From the NCBI GenBank assembly GCA_028704125.1, contig JAQVLM010000124.1:1-8042 (forward strand): 8,042 bases of DNA, read 5' to 3'. The stretch is from Opitutales bacterium (GTDB lineage Bacteria > Verrucomicrobiota > Verrucomicrobiia > Opitutales > JAFGAQ01). Positions 6,569-8,042 of this stretch are shown here, piece after piece. The notes below the pieces were generated by a model. That model was given only the letters and a program-made list of their open reading frames with translations, searched no databases and had not been told where the DNA came from. A program made the translations under genes and the position numbers. Every line of letters begins with the position of its first letter. The stretch's first letter is position 1.

Positions 6569-6610
6569 AAAAAGCTCCATCGTGAGGTTTTAGATCACGA
6601 AACCTTGGAG
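6569..6610 (-). terminator. Rho-independent terminator overlapping the CPBP stop codon
   Basis: Read on the minus strand, CTCCA (6610-6606) pairs with TGGAG (6579-6575). Inside, either TCGTGA pairs with TCACGA or AGGTTT pairs with AAACCT, each leaving a five-base bulge. Five T follow (6573-6569). The hairpin contains the TAA stop of the CPBP gene (6592-6590). It should separate CPBP transcription from the regulator gene downstream. Confidence 0.75.
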
Positions 6611-7222
6611 GGATTTCACGCAAAGAACGGCGATGTTGGCGGCGAGATGGGCACAGAAGCAGGGGAGCAGCGAGCGGTTGGGGTTGCGCGGATGGAAGCG
6701 GAGGGCGAAGCAGAGCAGCGATAGGGCAAAGAGGTAGAGCGTGGTGAGGCGAAATGGTAGATCGGGATTGAGCCGGATGGACCAATTGGCCAAGTCGAAA
6801 ATGGATTCGGGAAGGGTGACTTGCCATCCATAGGGGTGAAGGATCGCGAAGAGCGCGGACGACAGTAGGATGGACAGGATGAGCAAGGGGCGGCCTTTTG
6901 ATTGGATCACCAGATAGCCCCTGAAGACGATTTCCTCAATCACCGGAGCCGAGAGGATTGCGGGAATCTGCCACAGGGAGACGGTGGATTGGAGGGTGTG
7001 TGCTCCGAGCGCCCATTCGGCAAGGGAGTAGATGAGCACCAGTGCAATCGCGAGTCCGGCGCCGCTCAAGGAGAGAACAGTGGGAGCGAAAGAGGCCCCG
7101 GGGAAGGCGTAGGGTCGGCTGATTCCGGTTGTCCGGTGGTGGCGGGCATCGGCGGCCCAGGAGCGGAGAAGCCAAAGGGCAACAACAAAACCTGCAACCG
7201 TGATGAGTGGATCGTTGATCAT
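6590..7222 (-). CDS. CPBP-family intramembrane metalloprotease (CAAX protease/bacteriocin-processing type)
   Basis: Polytopic inner-membrane protein of 210 residues, within the family's usual range. The catalytic motifs are present: E96-E97-I-V-F-R101 (motif 1, EExxxR), FAILH with H129 (motif 2) and H192-L-A-A-N196 (motif 3). These residues coordinate the metal and activate water within the membrane. Hydrophobic segments lie near 5-20, 48-68, 84-94, 113-128, 159-174 and 186-203. The family includes eukaryotic Rce1 and bacterial homologues; most bacterial members have no known substrate, and no bacteriocin or prenylated-protein gene is next to this one. It is divergent from the MoeB/ThiF gene and ends in its own terminator, so it is probably monocistronic. 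ATG 7222 is taken as the start; no Shine-Dalgarno is visible. Confidence 0.85.
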   Translation of the reverse strand: MINDPLITVAGFVVALWLLRSWAADARHHRTTGISRPYAFPGASFAPTVLSLSGAGLAIALVLIYSLAEWALGAHTLQSTVSLWQIPAILSAPVIEEIVFRGYLVIQSKGRPLLILSILLSSALFAILHPYGWQVTLPESIFDLANWSIRLNPDLPFRLTTLYLFALSLLCFALRFHPRNPNRSLLPCFCAHLAANIAVLCVKSLQGFVI

Positions 7223-7251
7223 TGGACGGAAGCCGTTAGATTCCGCACAAC
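7223..7251. promoter_or_regulatory. 29-bp divergent gap between CPBP and MoeB/ThiF starts
   Basis: Only 29 bases separate the two start codons, so at least one promoter must lie inside the opposite gene and the promoters must overlap or interleave. The gap holds a short inverted repeat, CGGAA (7227-7231) and TTCCG (7241-7245). No Shine-Dalgarno is seen for either gene. Confidence 0.4.
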
Positions 7252-8042
7252 ATGGATATCACGCAAGATGAAAAGGCCCGGTACAGTCGGCATCTTCGTC
7301 TTCCCGGATTTGGGGAGGCGCATCAGGCCAGATTGAAAAACGGATCGGTGCTGGTGATCGGGCTGGGAGGGCTTGGAAGCCCGGCTGCCCTTTACCTGGC
7401 AGCTGCGGGTGTGGGCCGGATCGGATTGGTTGATCATGACATGGTGGAGTCGCACAACCTGCAGCGGCAGGTGTTGTATGGGGAGCGGGATGTGGGACAT
7501 TCAAAGTGTAGGGCGGCACACCGCCGTTTGAGCGCCCTCAATGCATCGGTCAAGTTGGAGGTGCATGAAAGTGGATTGGATGCTGCGAATGCCATGAGCC
7601 TTTTTGCGAAGTATGATGTGATTCTGGACGGATCGGATAACTTCGCGACGCGGTTTCTGGTGAATGATGCATCAAGATTGTCTGGTAAGCCTCTGGTGTA
7701 TGGGAGTCTGTTTCAATGGGAAGGTCAATTGACGGTTTTCAACCGAAGCCGTTCGGCTCCATGCTATCGGTGTCTGTTTCCTGAACCGCCGCGGCCCGGG
7801 ACGGTTCCGGACTGCAACGAGGCGGGGGTGGTCGGTGCGTTGCCAGGGGTTATCGGAAGCCTGCAGGCGATGGAGGCGATCAAGTTGCTGACGGGGCTGG
7901 GTGAACCGGTGGAGGGACGCATGCTGGTGATGGACCTGCTCATGGGAAAAGTGCGGAGTGTGAAGATTTCAAAGGATCCGGATTGTCCGTTGTGTGGGAT
8001 CCGGCCGCGGATCGATCATATTGAAGCTGGAGCGTATCCGGT
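7252..8042 (+). CDS. MoeB/ThiF/HesA-type E1-like adenylyltransferase, C-terminus cut by window edge
   Basis: Adenylates the C-terminal Gly-Gly of a small ubiquitin-like sulfur carrier (MoaD for molybdopterin, or ThiS for thiamine). 263 codons are read to the edge. RYSRHLRLPGFG (10-21) is the family's N-terminal signature. The nucleotide loop is GLGGLG (37-42), followed by D61/D63, the NLQRQ motif with R72, GHSK with K85, and DGSDN (126-130). Zinc ligands are C171-Y-R-C174 and C245-P-L-C248. C188 (PDCNEAG) lies at the position of the conserved cysteine before the GVVGALPGVIGSLQAMEAIK helix. MoeB and ThiF proteins usually end soon after the second CxxC; here at least 15 more residues follow, so a longer tail or a rhodanese domain as in MoeZ is possible but not visible. 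Sequence alone does not separate MoeB from ThiF, and no moaD or thiS gene is in the window. Confidence 0.9.
   Translation, partial: MDITQDEKARYSRHLRLPGFGEAHQARLKNGSVLVIGLGGLGSPAALYLAAAGVGRIGLVDHDMVESHNLQRQVLYGERDVGHSKCRAAHRRLSALNASVKLEVHESGLDAANAMSLFAKYDVILDGSDNFATRFLVNDASRLSGKPLVYGSLFQWEGQLTVFNRSRSAPCYRCLFPEPPRPGTVPDCNEAGVVGALPGVIGSLQAMEAIKLLTGLGEPVEGRMLVMDLLMGKVRSVKISKDPDCPLCGIRPRIDHIEAGAYP

Noticed and set aside
6539..6724. Small plus-strand ORF (61 codons) downstream of the TATAAT at 6514
   Set aside because: It is antisense to the CPBP gene and its terminator, has a charged low-complexity translation and no ribosome binding site.

Overview
The window looks like chromosomal DNA of a GC-rich (roughly 55-60%) heterotrophic bacterium. 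The gene content points to Verrucomicrobiota (Opitutia/Puniceicoccales-like): a XylR-type regulator that fuses a sugar-binding domain to AraC helices, a GH130 mannoside phosphorylase, a GPH sugar symporter, a B12-dependent ribonucleotide reductase with an ATP-cone, and almost no Shine-Dalgarno sequences. This placement is an inference from gene style, not from a marker gene.

Layout. 1-1094 (-): most of a GPH/MFS_2 sugar symporter, its C-terminus cut off by the window edge. 1095-1413: a 319-base divergent intergenic region holding a hairpin and two NrdR-box-like operators. 1414-3975 (+): class II ribonucleotide reductase nrdJ. 4087-4131: a strong hairpin terminator between convergent genes. 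4145-5143 (-): GH130 mannoside phosphorylase. 5222-6391 (-): XylR-like regulator. 6392-6589: an AT-rich regulatory region with a tandem direct repeat and a long inverted repeat. 6590-7222 (-): CPBP-family membrane protease, whose terminator overlaps its stop codon. 7252-8042 (+): a MoeB/ThiF-type E1-like enzyme running off the right edge.

How the parts work together. The regulator and the GH130 gene lie head to tail 78 bases apart and probably form a small mannoside-utilisation unit in which the regulator senses a sugar. The symporter could serve the same catabolism, but it is separated by the oppositely oriented nrdJ and cannot share the transcript. nrdJ is an independent housekeeping gene for deoxynucleotide synthesis. 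Its paired operators, 31 bp centre to centre, are the clearest regulatory signal here. CPBP and MoeB/ThiF are divergent with only 29 bases between start codons.

I found no wholly new system. The window reads as ordinary chromosomal genes with several regulatory elements worth checking. No tRNA, rRNA, CRISPR array, insertion sequence or phage gene was seen.
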